DNA of 64,000 bases from Bacillota bacterium (GTDB lineage: Bacteria > Bacillota > UBA994 > UBA5500), in the NCBI GenBank assembly GCA_023436245.1, contig JAEZJZ010000017.1, positions 1 through 64,000 of the forward strand. Reading direction: 5' to 3'. Of this stretch, positions 15,291 through 23,724 are shown piece by piece. The position numbers and the translations under genes are program-made. Under the pieces are notes generated by a model. It saw nothing but the letters and a program-made list of their open reading frames with translations. It ran no database searches and was not told the origin of the DNA. The number at the start of each line of letters is the position of its first letter. Within the stretch, counting starts at the first letter, position 1.

Positions 15291-16570
15291 ATGAGCAGTT
15301 CTACCCCGGCATTCGCGAGACAGTTTACAGTGCGGTGTTGCCGTCTGGTCTGACCATGCTGATGATGCCGCGCAAGGGATGGTCTCGTTATTATGGAGTG
15401 TTGATGACCCGTTACGGGTCAAACGACAGCAGATTTCTGATCCCTGGTCAGTCGGAGGTCCGGGAGGTTCCGGATGGGATAGCGCACTTTCTTGAACACC
15501 AGCTGTTCGCCAAGCCTTGGGGCAGTGCGGACGAACGGTTCGCAGAGTGGGGAGCGAGCAGCAATGCCTATACTTCCTGGACCAGGACTGCCTATCTCTT
15601 CAGCACCACCGACCATTTCCAGGATTGCCTGCGCTTCCTAGTGGACTTCGTTTATGACCCGCAGTTCAGCGAGCAGGGCACACTGCGGGAGAAGGGGATA
15701 ATTGAGCAGGAGATAGACATGTTCCTGGATGAGCCGGCCTGGCAGGTTCACTTGAACCTGCTGCAGGGTCTGTTCCATGACCACCCTATCCGGCGCGACA
15801 TTGCCGGAACGACTGAATCCGTAGGCAGGGTGAGCAAGGACTTGCTCGATCTCTGCTACCAGACATTCTATCAGCCCAGCAACATGGTGCTGGTTGTGGT
15901 TGGCGGCATAGACGCCCAGGAAGTGCACCGACTCGTGGCCGGGCAGATGGCAGACAAGACATTTGCTCCGCCTGCGAACATCGAGCGAGCGTTCCCCAGC
16001 GAGCCCGAGAGCATCAACCAAGCGGAGACAACCGTACGGGCGGGGGTCAGCACTCCTCTGTTTGCCCTTGGCTTCAAGGACCGGGAGGTTGGCTGCACCG
16101 GTGAGAGCCTGTTTAAGCGGCAAGTGGTGACAGAGCTGCTGCTGCACGCCGCTCTCGGCAAGAGCTCGTCGCTCTATCAGACGCTTTATGCGGACGGGTT
16201 GATCGATGGCGGCTTTGAGTCGAGCTACGCCGGACATCCCGATCACGGCTACACCGTCATTCAGGGCGAAAGCAAGGACCCGTCTCGGCTCAAGAGCCGT
16301 ATTTGCGAGGCCCTGGAGAGCTTCCAGCGGTTGGGCATCTCCGAGGCGGATTTCCAGCTCAGCCGGAAGGCCTTGCATGGTCAGTTTCTGCAGAGCCTGA
16401 ACGGCCTAGAGAACACGGCCAATGATCTGGCGGATTGCTTCTTTGATGGTGTGGACTTTCTGCGCTATCCTGATGTGCTGAATGGGGTGACCTTAGCTGA
16501 CGTCAACCGGAGGCTGCGCGAGCACCTGAGACCTGAGTGGGCAGCCTTCTCACAGGTATTGCCGCTCTAG
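15281..16570 (+). CDS. ymfH: M16-family zinc peptidase YmfH
   Basis: The 429-residue protein has the M16 motif HFLEH (in GIAHFLEHQLF) plus the downstream glutamate of KGIIEQEIDMFLDEP, as expected of an active zinc peptidase. It opens with the family's RETVYSAVLPSGLTMLMMPRKGWSRYYG-like segment and keeps the GKSSSLYQTLYADGLI C-terminal motif. GAGGAG precedes the ATG, inside the end of ymfF. Active and inactive M16 subunits normally build one chamber. In bacilli the pair lies beside other EF-P-modification or cell-division genes; here it is followed by msrB on the opposite strand instead. Confidence 0.9.
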   Translation: MQLNEQFYPGIRETVYSAVLPSGLTMLMMPRKGWSRYYGVLMTRYGSNDSRFLIPGQSEVREVPDGIAHFLEHQLFAKPWGSADERFAEWGASSNAYTSWTRTAYLFSTTDHFQDCLRFLVDFVYDPQFSEQGTLREKGIIEQEIDMFLDEPAWQVHLNLLQGLFHDHPIRRDIAGTTESVGRVSKDLLDLCYQTFYQPSNMVLVVVGGIDAQEVHRLVAGQMADKTFAPPANIERAFPSEPESINQAETTVRAGVSTPLFALGFKDREVGCTGESLFKRQVVTELLLHAALGKSSSLYQTLYADGLIDGGFESSYAGHPDHGYTVIQGESKDPSRLKSRICEALESFQRLGISEADFQLSRKALHGQFLQSLNGLENTANDLADCFFDGVDFLRYPDVLNGVTLADVNRRLREHLRPEWAAFSQVLPL

Positions 16571-16579
16571 TTCACAGCC

Positions 16580-16614
16580 GGATGAGACGAAGGGTCTGGC
16601 CCTTCGTCTCATCC
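16580..16614. terminator. bidirectional terminator, 15-bp perfect stem
   Basis: GGATGAGACGAAGGG, TCTGG loop, CCCTTCGTCTCATCC. It lies between the convergent ymfH and msrB genes. Confidence 0.85.
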
Positions 16615-16622
16615 CGTTTGCC

Positions 16623-17039
16623 TCATGCTCGTCGCTCGGATGCAGGAGTGAACTCCAGCGCTGCTGAATTGGTGCAATAGCGGGAACCGGTTGGTCGCGG
16701 TCCGTCGGGGAAGAGGTGGCCAATGTGTCCTCCGCATTGCGAGCAGTGGATTTCGGTTCTGTCCATGCCGAAACGCCGGTCCCTGTCTTCACCCAGGGCC
16801 TCTGGTCTGACTGGCTGCCAGAAGCTTGGCCAACCGGAACCGGAATCGTATTTGTGCTCTGAACTAAATAGCTCTTGGCCGCAACCGGCGCACCGGTATG
16901 CACCTGCGTCCTGGTGGTGATCGTAGCGATTGCGAAACGGGGGCTCAGTGCCGTGCTCGCGCAGGACGCGATAGGCATCCGGAGACAAATGGCGCTTCCA
17001 TTCCTCCGCCGTCTTCTCAACTGGAAATTTCTCTGACAT
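16623..17039 (-). CDS. msrB: peptide-methionine (R)-S-oxide reductase
   Basis: The 138-residue enzyme reduces the R form of methionine sulfoxide in proteins. It has the zinc-holding pairs CAGC and CSQC, the GSGWPSFWQP substrate motif and RYCTNSAALEF with the catalytic cysteine. The start at 17039 has GGAGGTGATGAG directly upstream. Immediately before this ribosome site lies a tandem array of covarying hairpins (17053-17207), which must be part of the leader if transcription starts upstream. msrA is in this window too (42996) but in a separate unit. Confidence 0.95.
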   Translation of the reverse strand: MSEKFPVEKTAEEWKRHLSPDAYRVLREHGTEPPFRNRYDHHQDAGAYRCAGCGQELFSSEHKYDSGSGWPSFWQPVRPEALGEDRDRRFGMDRTEIHCSQCGGHIGHLFPDGPRPTGSRYCTNSAALEFTPASERRA

Positions 17040-17052
17040 CTCATCACCTCCA

Positions 17053-17207
17053 GCAACTCGTAGAGTTGCGATCTCAATAGAGTGATTCTTGCTTGTCAAG
17101 AATCAGCTTGTACCTCCTCAGCAACTCGCAGAGTTGCGGTCTCAATGAAGCGATTCTTGCTTGTCAAGAATCGGCTTGTACCTCAGCAACTCGCAGAGTT
17201 GCTGAGG
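17053..17207 (-). repeat. tandem two-hairpin leader repeat, msrB locus
   Basis: Hairpin A has the 7-bp stem GCAACTC/GAGTTGC and a three-base loop (17053-17069, 17121-17137, and 17181-17207 where the stem grows to 12 bp). Hairpin B is GATTCTTG, loop CTTGT, CAAGAATC (17084-17104 and 17152-17172). The A-linker-B unit repeats every 65-68 bases. Read in the msrB direction, each A hairpin is followed at once by GAGG or GGAGG, the first being the msrB ribosome site. The same architecture with different but still paired stems occurs at 27980-28090. Confidence 0.85.
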
Positions 17208-17256
17208 TATATGGTGTGCATTAGAACAACAATTGACACAGGAGGTCGGTCATCCG

Positions 17257-18144
17257 ATGCACAAGTTCTGCATCTCACTTCCCGGTCCATGTAACTTCCA
17301 GCACCTGTTGACGCGGGTGAGCCAGTCATCGCATGGGGCTTTCTACCGAGTGCGCGATGGCCGATTGGGGCGTCCGCTCTGGCTGCTTGGTCAACCATAT
17401 TTCGTCGAAGTGGTAGCCACCTCGGATGAGTTGCTCTGGGAGGTGCAGATTCACGACGGCCATGCTGCATTGGAGGATGCCGCCACCGCTAGTCTGCGGC
17501 ATCTGTTTGCTCTGGACGTTGACCTGTCAGCTTTCCAAGAGCACGCTAGGCATGATCCGGTGCTGCTCGAGTTGGTCGAGCAACTCCGCGGGGCGCGCAT
17601 GATTAGAGATGCAGATCTGTTCGTGTCGGTGGTCAGTTCGATCATCTCGCAGCAGATGAACTTGGCCTTTGCCGCTACCTTGAAGCGTCGCCTCTGGTCA
17701 TTGTCCGGACAGCCGCTGCAGGTGGATGGTGAAGTGTTCTATGCTGACCCCTCCCCAGAAGCGATTGCCCGGCTGGACTATGCTGAGCTGCGGGCGATGC
17801 AGTTTTCGCAGCGCAAGGCCGAATATGTCATAGATTTTGCTCGCGGAGTGGCAGACGGTAGCTTCTCTTTGCAGCGTCTGGCTGAACAGGACGACGCATC
17901 GGCCATCGCCTACCTTAGTTCCCTGCGGGGACTCGGACAGTGGACGGCCGAGTGCGTGTTGTTGTTCGGACTGGGCCGCTCGGACCTTCTGCCCGCAAAA
18001 GACGTCGGGTTGCAGCGGGCAGTTGCCCGATTCTATCAGTTGTCGGAGCGCCCGAATGAACAACAGCTGAGGCAACTGGGGGAAGCTTGGCATCCCTGGA
18101 GTTCCTGGTACACGTATTACCTTTGGCTGGGATTGACACTCTAG
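17257..18144 (+). CDS. AlkA-like DNA-3-methyladenine glycosylase II
   Basis: The 295-residue protein is an HhH-GPD DNA glycosylase of the AlkA/OGG type, removing alkylated or oxidised bases. The N-terminal 110 residues form the beta domain seen in AlkA. The helix-hairpin-helix is SLRGLGQWTAECVLLFGLGR, and the catalytic aspartate lies in LLPAKDVGLQRA. No lysine sits at the OGG1-type position, so a monofunctional glycosylase is likely. No C-terminal iron-sulfur cysteine cluster is present. The start at 17257 has GGAGG 11 bases upstream. The next gene, polX-like, begins 83 bases later on the same strand, suggesting a repair unit. Confidence 0.85.
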   Translation: MHKFCISLPGPCNFQHLLTRVSQSSHGAFYRVRDGRLGRPLWLLGQPYFVEVVATSDELLWEVQIHDGHAALEDAATASLRHLFALDVDLSAFQEHARHDPVLLELVEQLRGARMIRDADLFVSVVSSIISQQMNLAFAATLKRRLWSLSGQPLQVDGEVFYADPSPEAIARLDYAELRAMQFSQRKAEYVIDFARGVADGSFSLQRLAEQDDASAIAYLSSLRGLGQWTAECVLLFGLGRSDLLPAKDVGLQRAVARFYQLSERPNEQQLRQLGEAWHPWSSWYTYYLWLGLTL

Positions 18145-18176
18145 CTGCTTTGACTGATGAGGTTATGGATTCTTGG

Positions 18177-18203
18177 CCAGCAACTTCGTACGGGAGTTGC
18201 TGG
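18177..18203 (+). promoter_or_regulatory. hairpin before polX ribosome site, relative of the msrB leader repeat
   Basis: CCAGCAACT (18177-18185) pairs with AGTTGCTGG (18195-18203) and is followed by GAGGTACAAG. This copies the order of hairpin A, GGAGG and TACAAGC in the msrB repeat, and GGATTCTTGG just upstream resembles half of hairpin B. It looks like a degenerate single unit in the same orientation relative to its gene. Confidence 0.6.
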
Positions 18204-18227
18204 GAGGTACAAGAGGGGAGAGTGCCG

Positions 18228-19862
18228 ATGGATAAGAAGGACTTGGCCAGAGTGCTGAAGGAAATAGGCATAGCTCTGGAGTTGACCGACCAAAACCCGT
18301 TCCGGGCGCGCTCATATCTGAATGCGGCCAGGGAGGTGGAGCAGAGCCCATTCTCCCTGGAGCAGCTCGTCCAGGAGAGCAAGGCGAGTGAACTAAAGGG
18401 CATCGGCGCCAGCTTGCTGGAACGGCTGCAGGAGTTTTGGCAGACGGGACAGATGTTGATGCATGTCGACCTTATGGCCAAGGTGCCGGCCGGTCTCTGG
18501 GAGGTGTTGCGGGTGCCGGGGCTCGGCAGCAAGCGTGTGCGGGCACTGTATGAGGATTTGGGCATTACCGGCCTAGCCGAGTTGGAGTATGCCTGTCACG
18601 AGAATCGCCTGATGGAGCTCAAGGGTTTCGGTCCAAAAATGCAGGAGAACGTACTCAATGGCTTGATCGAGGTGAAAGCGCGGCGCGGACAGCTGTTGCT
18701 GCCTGACGCTCTGGCGGAAGCTGGCCCATTGCAGCAGGCGTTGGCTGGCCATCCGCTGACCAGCCGAGTAGAACTGGCGGGTGAACTGCGTCGTTGTTGC
18801 CCGGTTGTCTCCAGATTGGAGTTCGTTGCTGCCAGCAGCGACCCCGAGCAGTTGCTGCGGGCCTTGCCTGACGTATTCGCGGCTATTGCCTGGGAAATCG
18901 CAGAATCCGACAAGCGCAGAGGAAAGACAACCGGTGGCTTGTCTATCGTTGTCACAGTCTGTAAGGATGAGCAGTTTGCCTGGACCTGGTGGCAGGCGAC
19001 CGGCAGTGAACAGCATGTGCTGCAGGCCTTAGGCGACAGCCTGGGGGACAGCCAGTTGCAGCGTTTGGCAGATGAGCAGGCCATCTATGGCCATCTGGGC
19101 CTAGCATTCATCCCGCCAGTGTTGCGCGAAGGCGAGGAGGAAGTAGCCTGGGCCAGGGCCAACCAACTCCCTCAGTTGGTTGAGGTGGCGGACATTCAGG
19201 GGGCAGTGCATAACCACACGTCCTGGAGTGACGGAGTCGCCGGTCTGGCGGAGCTGGCTAAGGCAGCCGGCGAGCTGGGCTGGAGCTACCTGGGGATAGC
19301 GGACCATAGTCGGACAGCCGTCTATGCCGGTGGGCTGACTGCCGAGCGCGTACGGGAGCAGTGGCAGGCCATTGACCAACAGAACGCCGGGGGCGGCGTG
19401 CGGCTGCTCAAGGGTATCGAATCGGACATTCTGCCGGACGGCGCTCTGGACTACGACGATGAACTCCTGGCCGGCTTCGACTATGTGGTGGCTTCAGTCC
19501 ACTCCCAACTGCGTCAGCCGCAGGAGGTGCTGATGGCGCGTCTCCTGCGGGCGCTGCGGCACCCCAGCACCACGATACTGGGTCATCCCACCAATCGGCT
19601 GTTGCTTGGTCGAGCGGAATCAGCGGTGGACATGCAACAACTGATCGCGGAGGCGGCGAAGCTGGGCAAGGCGTTGGAACTGAACGCGAACCCTCATCGG
19701 CTGGATCTGGACTGGCATTGGTGTCGCCAAGCCCAGCGAGCGGGGGTGAAGATCGCCATCAACCCGGACGCTCACCGCGTTTCAGGCCTTGGGGACGTGC
19801 AGTACGGGGTAATGGTGGCGCAGAAGGCCGGCCTGACCAAGTCGGATCTCTGGTATGCCTGA
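18228..19862 (+). CDS. PolX-family protein: degenerate polymerase plus intact PHP domain
   Basis: The 544-residue protein follows bacterial PolX: N-terminal HhH region (ELKGIGASLLERLQEF, VPGLGSKRVRALYEDLGI, ELKGFGPKMQENVL), a pol-beta-like palm, and a C-terminal PHP metallo-exonuclease. The palm lacks the catalytic aspartates: the usual D-x-D reads R196-L-E198, and the third aspartate (VDLR in relatives) is Ser239 in GGLSIVV. The PHP domain keeps HNHTSWSDG (His328, His330), IADHS, GIESDIL, ASVHS, LGHPTNRLL and NPDAHR. It is therefore probably a nuclease/phosphoesterase, not a polymerase. The ATG at 18228 has GAGGGGAG upstream. Confidence 0.88.
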   Translation: MDKKDLARVLKEIGIALELTDQNPFRARSYLNAAREVEQSPFSLEQLVQESKASELKGIGASLLERLQEFWQTGQMLMHVDLMAKVPAGLWEVLRVPGLGSKRVRALYEDLGITGLAELEYACHENRLMELKGFGPKMQENVLNGLIEVKARRGQLLLPDALAEAGPLQQALAGHPLTSRVELAGELRRCCPVVSRLEFVAASSDPEQLLRALPDVFAAIAWEIAESDKRRGKTTGGLSIVVTVCKDEQFAWTWWQATGSEQHVLQALGDSLGDSQLQRLADEQAIYGHLGLAFIPPVLREGEEEVAWARANQLPQLVEVADIQGAVHNHTSWSDGVAGLAELAKAAGELGWSYLGIADHSRTAVYAGGLTAERVREQWQAIDQQNAGGGVRLLKGIESDILPDGALDYDDELLAGFDYVVASVHSQLRQPQEVLMARLLRALRHPSTTILGHPTNRLLLGRAESAVDMQQLIAEAAKLGKALELNANPHRLDLDWHWCRQAQRAGVKIAINPDAHRVSGLGDVQYGVMVAQKAGLTKSDLWYA

Positions 19863-19884
19863 TCAACGGGCCTGGGACAAAGCA

Positions 19885-19915
19885 AAGGGCAAGCGGCGAT
19901 GGTCCGCTTGCCCTT
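19885..19915. terminator. bidirectional terminator
   Basis: AAGGGCAAGCGG pairs with CCGCTTGCCCTT across an 7-base loop. It lies between the convergent polX-like and GGDEF genes. Confidence 0.8.
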
Positions 19916-19931
19916 CATTGTTCAGACTCGC

Positions 19932-21089
19932 CTAATCGCTGGCACGATTCCGTCCGGCATCCTTGGCCCGCTTGTTGGCCCGTTCCACCATGTCGATCAG
20001 CTGTTGCGCCGTGGCGGCACTTTCGGGGCAGCTGGCTACGCCCACCGACACTGTGATTGGGATAGGTAGTTCGCGGCTGGCCTCGTGAACATGCGCACAG
20101 AGATCACTGGCGTAGCGGTTGCAGTCAGCGAGGTTGAAGTTCGGCACGATCATCAGGAACTCGTCGCCGCTCAGCCAACGGGCGACAAAGCCATCCACTC
20201 CACACCAATCCTGCAGGGTGTTGGCCAGCCAACGGATCATCTCGTTGCCGGCAGAGTATCCATAGAGTTGGTTATACTCCTTGAGACGGTCCCCGTCCAC
20301 TAACAGCAGGCCGAGCGGCACACCCACTTGGTTTGCATACTCCAGTTGCTCGCGCAGCACCTGGCGGGCAGCCCGTAAGTTGGGCAGTTCTGTCAGTGGA
20401 TCGCTCATGGCCAACTGGGTGGTCTGTTGCAGCTGCTCCGCTGTCTCCAGGATGCGGTTGGAGAGCGTCTCCACCAGGGCAGTGGCATTGTTGTGCAGTT
20501 CCACCGACAAGGACTGGGCATTCTGGTGCTCCGTGTTCCCGGGGCAGGTGATTCCCCCCTTGCGGTTGTCCTTGGTGTGTTTCATGAACAAGTTGGTGTA
20601 GGCCAACAGATCTCCCAAACCGCTGGCGCAGGAGGGAAAGCAGGCCAGGCTGGCCGAGATGGTGATTGGATGCGGGTAGGTTTCCCAGACGAGCCGCGCT
20701 ACCTCCTGCTGCATGTGGGCGATCTGTGTCTTGATCTGCTGGCACTCATGGTGACGCAGCAGCATGGCGAACTCATCACCGGTAAAGCGGAACAGGCGCG
20801 CCGTGCGACGTCCATTGGGACCGATCGGCATGGCGCGGTAGAGCGCGGAGGCAATGGTGGTGATCACGTAGTTAGTGGCTTGCTCACCGATGGCATCCTG
20901 CACACTGGCCAGGTTGTCAATGTCGAACAGAACTGCCGCCAATAGTTCGCCCGGCTGGGCAGCCACCTGGGGCAGAACCTGCTTCAGGGCCTTGAGAAAA
21001 GCAAACAGGTTTCCGAGTCCCGTCAAGTTATCTACCTCTATGCTGTCTGCCCGTCTGTGGGCCGCCGCTAGCGCCTCTGGTGTCAGCAT
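19932..21089 (-). CDS. tandem GGDEF-domain protein
   Basis: The 385-residue protein carries two GGDEF domains in a row: the first from DNLTGLGN to FRFTGDEFAMLL (about residues 20-165), the second from DPLTELPNL to ARWLSGDEFLMIVP (about 230-370). A helical linker, which may form a coiled coil, joins them. GGDEF domains make cyclic di-GMP as dimers; here the signature reads TGDEF and SGDEF, variants that are often but not always active. No membrane helix, PAS, receiver or EAL domain is present. Two fused domains could form an intramolecular dimer. The ATG at 21089 has GGAGAAAGG about 11 bases upstream; an ATG at 21116 is possible. Confidence 0.82.
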   Translation of the reverse strand: MLTPEALAAAHRRADSIEVDNLTGLGNLFAFLKALKQVLPQVAAQPGELLAAVLFDIDNLASVQDAIGEQATNYVITTIASALYRAMPIGPNGRRTARLFRFTGDEFAMLLRHHECQQIKTQIAHMQQEVARLVWETYPHPITISASLACFPSCASGLGDLLAYTNLFMKHTKDNRKGGITCPGNTEHQNAQSLSVELHNNATALVETLSNRILETAEQLQQTTQLAMSDPLTELPNLRAARQVLREQLEYANQVGVPLGLLLVDGDRLKEYNQLYGYSAGNEMIRWLANTLQDWCGVDGFVARWLSGDEFLMIVPNFNLADCNRYASDLCAHVHEASRELPIPITVSVGVASCPESAATAQQLIDMVERANKRAKDAGRNRASD

Positions 21090-21283
21090 GATACCGCCAG
21101 CCTTTCTCCAAGACATTGATCTTGTCTGTACTGCTGCTTTTCTGCGCGATCCGTGCCAATTCCTGCTGGTCCAGAAAAATCGGGCAGTGCAGGGATCCGT
21201 GACGCCACCGTCGAAGAGTCATGTCTGGAAAACCAAGTGAAGCGGCCAATGAGTTGTCCATTTCTGCATAAGGAGGGTTCCAG

Positions 21284-23248
21284 TTGTCCAAGAAACAAGC
21301 GTTTGTCTCTGAGGATCTGCTGAAGATGCGTTTTGTCGGTCAGCCGACGCTCTCTCCCAACGGTCGGGAGTTCCTGTTTGTGCAAACTGAGATTCTGGAG
21401 AAGGAGAACAGTTATGCCACGGTGATCTACCGCCATGACGGCCAGAAGACAGCCGTCTTCACCAATCGGGGCGGGCAGCTCAAGGTGCGCGACGGTTCCC
21501 CGCGCTGGTCTCCCAACGGTGAGCAGGTTGCTTTCATCTCTAACCGGGGTGGAGCAAACCAGATCTGGTTGCTGGGGTTGCGCGGCGGTGAGGCTGAGTG
21601 CCTGACCACCTTGCCGAAGGGCGTGAACAGCTTCGCCTGGGCGCCTGATGGGCAGGGGATCTACTTCATCGCCAAGGAAGTGGTGGAGGAGCCCCAGCAG
21701 CGCGAAGGCAGCACCGCCCGGCGCATCACCAGATTGCGCTACAAATTCAACGGCGTCGGCTACTATGACAACTTCTATACTCAGGTGTACTACCTTAGCC
21801 TGTCAGATCGCCAGGTGAAGCAACTCACCACCGGCCAGCACAACTGCAACGGGGTGGAGCCATCACCCTGCGGTCGGTTTGTGTCCTTCATCTCCAACCG
21901 AGAAGAGGACGAGACTAAGGTACAGAACGATCTCTTCGTGCTCGATTTGGAGACCAATGAACTGCGCAACCTCACCGAGGGCAAAGGAGCTGCTTATGCT
22001 GCCCGCTGGACTCCATCTGGCACGCTGCTCTACACCGGCCATCAGAAGGGGATCTTCCCCGGCGGCTATCCGGAGCTACGCGAGATCGACCTGCAGACCG
22101 GCACAGACATCAACCTGATCGCGGGCTTCCCTCACCATCTAGGGAACACCGTGGGCGGAGACACCCGCTTTGACAGCGGTAGCCAGGGTCCTGTGCTCTC
22201 ATCCGACGGGCAGGAGATCTACTTCGTGGCCACCGTCGGCGGCAGCAGCTATCTCTTCTGCTTCGAGCGGGCCAGCAGAGAAGTGAAGCAAGTGTTTGGT
22301 GAGGGGCAGATGTGCATCACCTCCTTCGACTTGCAGCAAGGGCAGTTGGTGGTGAACGTGGCGACACCGACCACCACTGGCGACCTTTGGTATGGTCCAG
22401 TGAACGGCAAACTGCAGCAGGTGACTGATCTCAATCGCGAACTGTTCCAGGACAAGTACATCGGCTGGCCGGAAGTGATTCATTTTCATCATCCAGATGG
22501 CACGGTGCTGGAGGGCTGGCTGATCAAGCCACGGGACTTCGTGGCCTCGGAGCAGTATCCGCTGGTGATGGAGATTCACGGAGGACCGCACGCTACCTTT
22601 GGCAATGCCTTCTTCCATGAGTTCCAAATCCTCGCCGGGCACGGTATGGGTGTGCTCTACACCAATCCGCGCGGCAGCCTGGGCTACGGTGAGGAGTTCG
22701 CCCGCGCCTGTGTCGGTGACTGGTGTGGCGTGGACGCAGATGATCTGCAGTTCATGGCTGAACAGGCGGCAGAGCTGGAGTGGGTGGACAAAGAGCGTCT
22801 GGGAGTAACCGGAGGCAGCCAGGGTGGCTACTTCACCAACTGGCTGATCGGGCACACCGACATGTTTGCCGCGGCAGTCACCCAGCGCAGCATGAGCAAC
22901 CTTTATAGCAAGTACGGAGTAGCTGATAACGGTTGGAATGGAGACCGCTACGGCATGGGTGGACGCGAGCTATGGGAGGACGAGGATTTCCTGATGGAGC
23001 GTTCACCGATTCGCTATGCCAGGAATGTGAAGACTCCCACGCTGATCATTCACAGCGATGAAGATTTCCGTTGTCCGCTGGAGCAAGGTGAGCAGTGGTA
23101 CGTGGCCTTGAAGCGCCTCGGGGTAGAGGTGGAGATGCTGCTTTTCCACGGCGAGAATCACGAACTCTCCCGCAGTGGCAGACCAGCCAACCGCCTGGTG
23201 CGATTGGACGGGATTCTGGATTGGTTCGCTCGCCATCTGCAGGTCTGA
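21284..23248 (+). CDS. S9C-type acylaminoacyl-peptidase/dipeptidyl-peptidase family
   Basis: The 654-residue protein has a WD40-like (PD40) propeller with repeated LSPNGREFLFVQ and RWSPNGEQVAFISNRGG blades, then an alpha/beta hydrolase with GGSQGGYFTNWL (Ser512), Asp in IHSDEDFRCP and His in FHGENHELSRSG. This is the S9 YuxL/acylaminoacyl-peptidase type. No signal peptide is seen, so it acts in the cytoplasm on short peptides. Translation starts at a TTG, with AAGGAGGG 6 bases before it. A paralogous S9C gene lies at 43583 and an S9A gene at 6463. Confidence 0.93.
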   Translation: MSKKQAFVSEDLLKMRFVGQPTLSPNGREFLFVQTEILEKENSYATVIYRHDGQKTAVFTNRGGQLKVRDGSPRWSPNGEQVAFISNRGGANQIWLLGLRGGEAECLTTLPKGVNSFAWAPDGQGIYFIAKEVVEEPQQREGSTARRITRLRYKFNGVGYYDNFYTQVYYLSLSDRQVKQLTTGQHNCNGVEPSPCGRFVSFISNREEDETKVQNDLFVLDLETNELRNLTEGKGAAYAARWTPSGTLLYTGHQKGIFPGGYPELREIDLQTGTDINLIAGFPHHLGNTVGGDTRFDSGSQGPVLSSDGQEIYFVATVGGSSYLFCFERASREVKQVFGEGQMCITSFDLQQGQLVVNVATPTTTGDLWYGPVNGKLQQVTDLNRELFQDKYIGWPEVIHFHHPDGTVLEGWLIKPRDFVASEQYPLVMEIHGGPHATFGNAFFHEFQILAGHGMGVLYTNPRGSLGYGEEFARACVGDWCGVDADDLQFMAEQAAELEWVDKERLGVTGGSQGGYFTNWLIGHTDMFAAAVTQRSMSNLYSKYGVADNGWNGDRYGMGGRELWEDEDFLMERSPIRYARNVKTPTLIIHSDEDFRCPLEQGEQWYVALKRLGVEVEMLLFHGENHELSRSGRPANRLVRLDGILDWFARHLQV

Positions 23249-23330
23249 TTGATCTGCGGGGCACTCGGGCTTTGCTGATTTGAATGCACAACCGGTGTTG
23301 CCGGCGCAGAGACTCATCGAATGCTCACGG

Positions 23331-23362
23331 CAAGAGGCACCCATGATCACGGGTGCCTCTTG
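23331..23362. terminator. 12-bp hairpin overlapping a gene end
   Basis: CAAGAGGCACCC pairs with GGGTGCCTCTTG across an 8-base loop. The loop contains the stop codon (23347-23349) of the minus-strand gene, so the last codons of that gene form one stem arm. It also lies downstream of the plus-strand S9 peptidase. Confidence 0.7.
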
Positions 23363-23637
23363 GTCTTCTGCTTGCGTTGTTTCTGTTTTTGTTCGACAGC
23401 CTTCTCCTGTGCGGTCTTCGGCGGAGCCTCGGGACGGTCTTTGGCCAGCATCGATTGAATCACGGCCAGGACGATACAGCCCAGCAAAATGGACAGCGTG
23501 TCCAGCGAGGCCACAGCCGGGTTGAAGGTTCTCTGCAGATAGTATTTGGTGGTCAACCAGACCACACTGAACCCGACCACGTAGCTCCACTTGACCGTGC
23601 TTTTCGGAAGAATCGGTTCATGCCACCACTTGAACAA
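23347..23637 (-). CDS. small two-helix membrane protein, unknown family
   Basis: The 96-residue protein has two hydrophobic segments, VKWSYVVGFSVVWLTTKYYL and LDTLSILLGCIVLAVIQSML, and a C-terminal tail of about 30 residues rich in Lys, Gln and Arg. The positive tail suggests it faces the cytoplasm. It starts at a TTG with AAGGGTGAT about 7 bases upstream. I recognise no family. Its last codons form part of the terminator hairpin at 23331-23362. It stands alone between the S9 peptidase and the HD-domain gene. Confidence 0.6.
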   Translation of the reverse strand: MFKWWHEPILPKSTVKWSYVVGFSVVWLTTKYYLQRTFNPAVASLDTLSILLGCIVLAVIQSMLAKDRPEAPPKTAQEKAVEQKQKQRKQKTKRHP

Positions 23638-23724
23638 CAGCCATCACCCTTCGCCATTTAGTTGTCGTCTGTTTCATCTGAATCATGAGTGTCTCGCAAG
23701 CCCATATGAAAGGAATGATCATCC

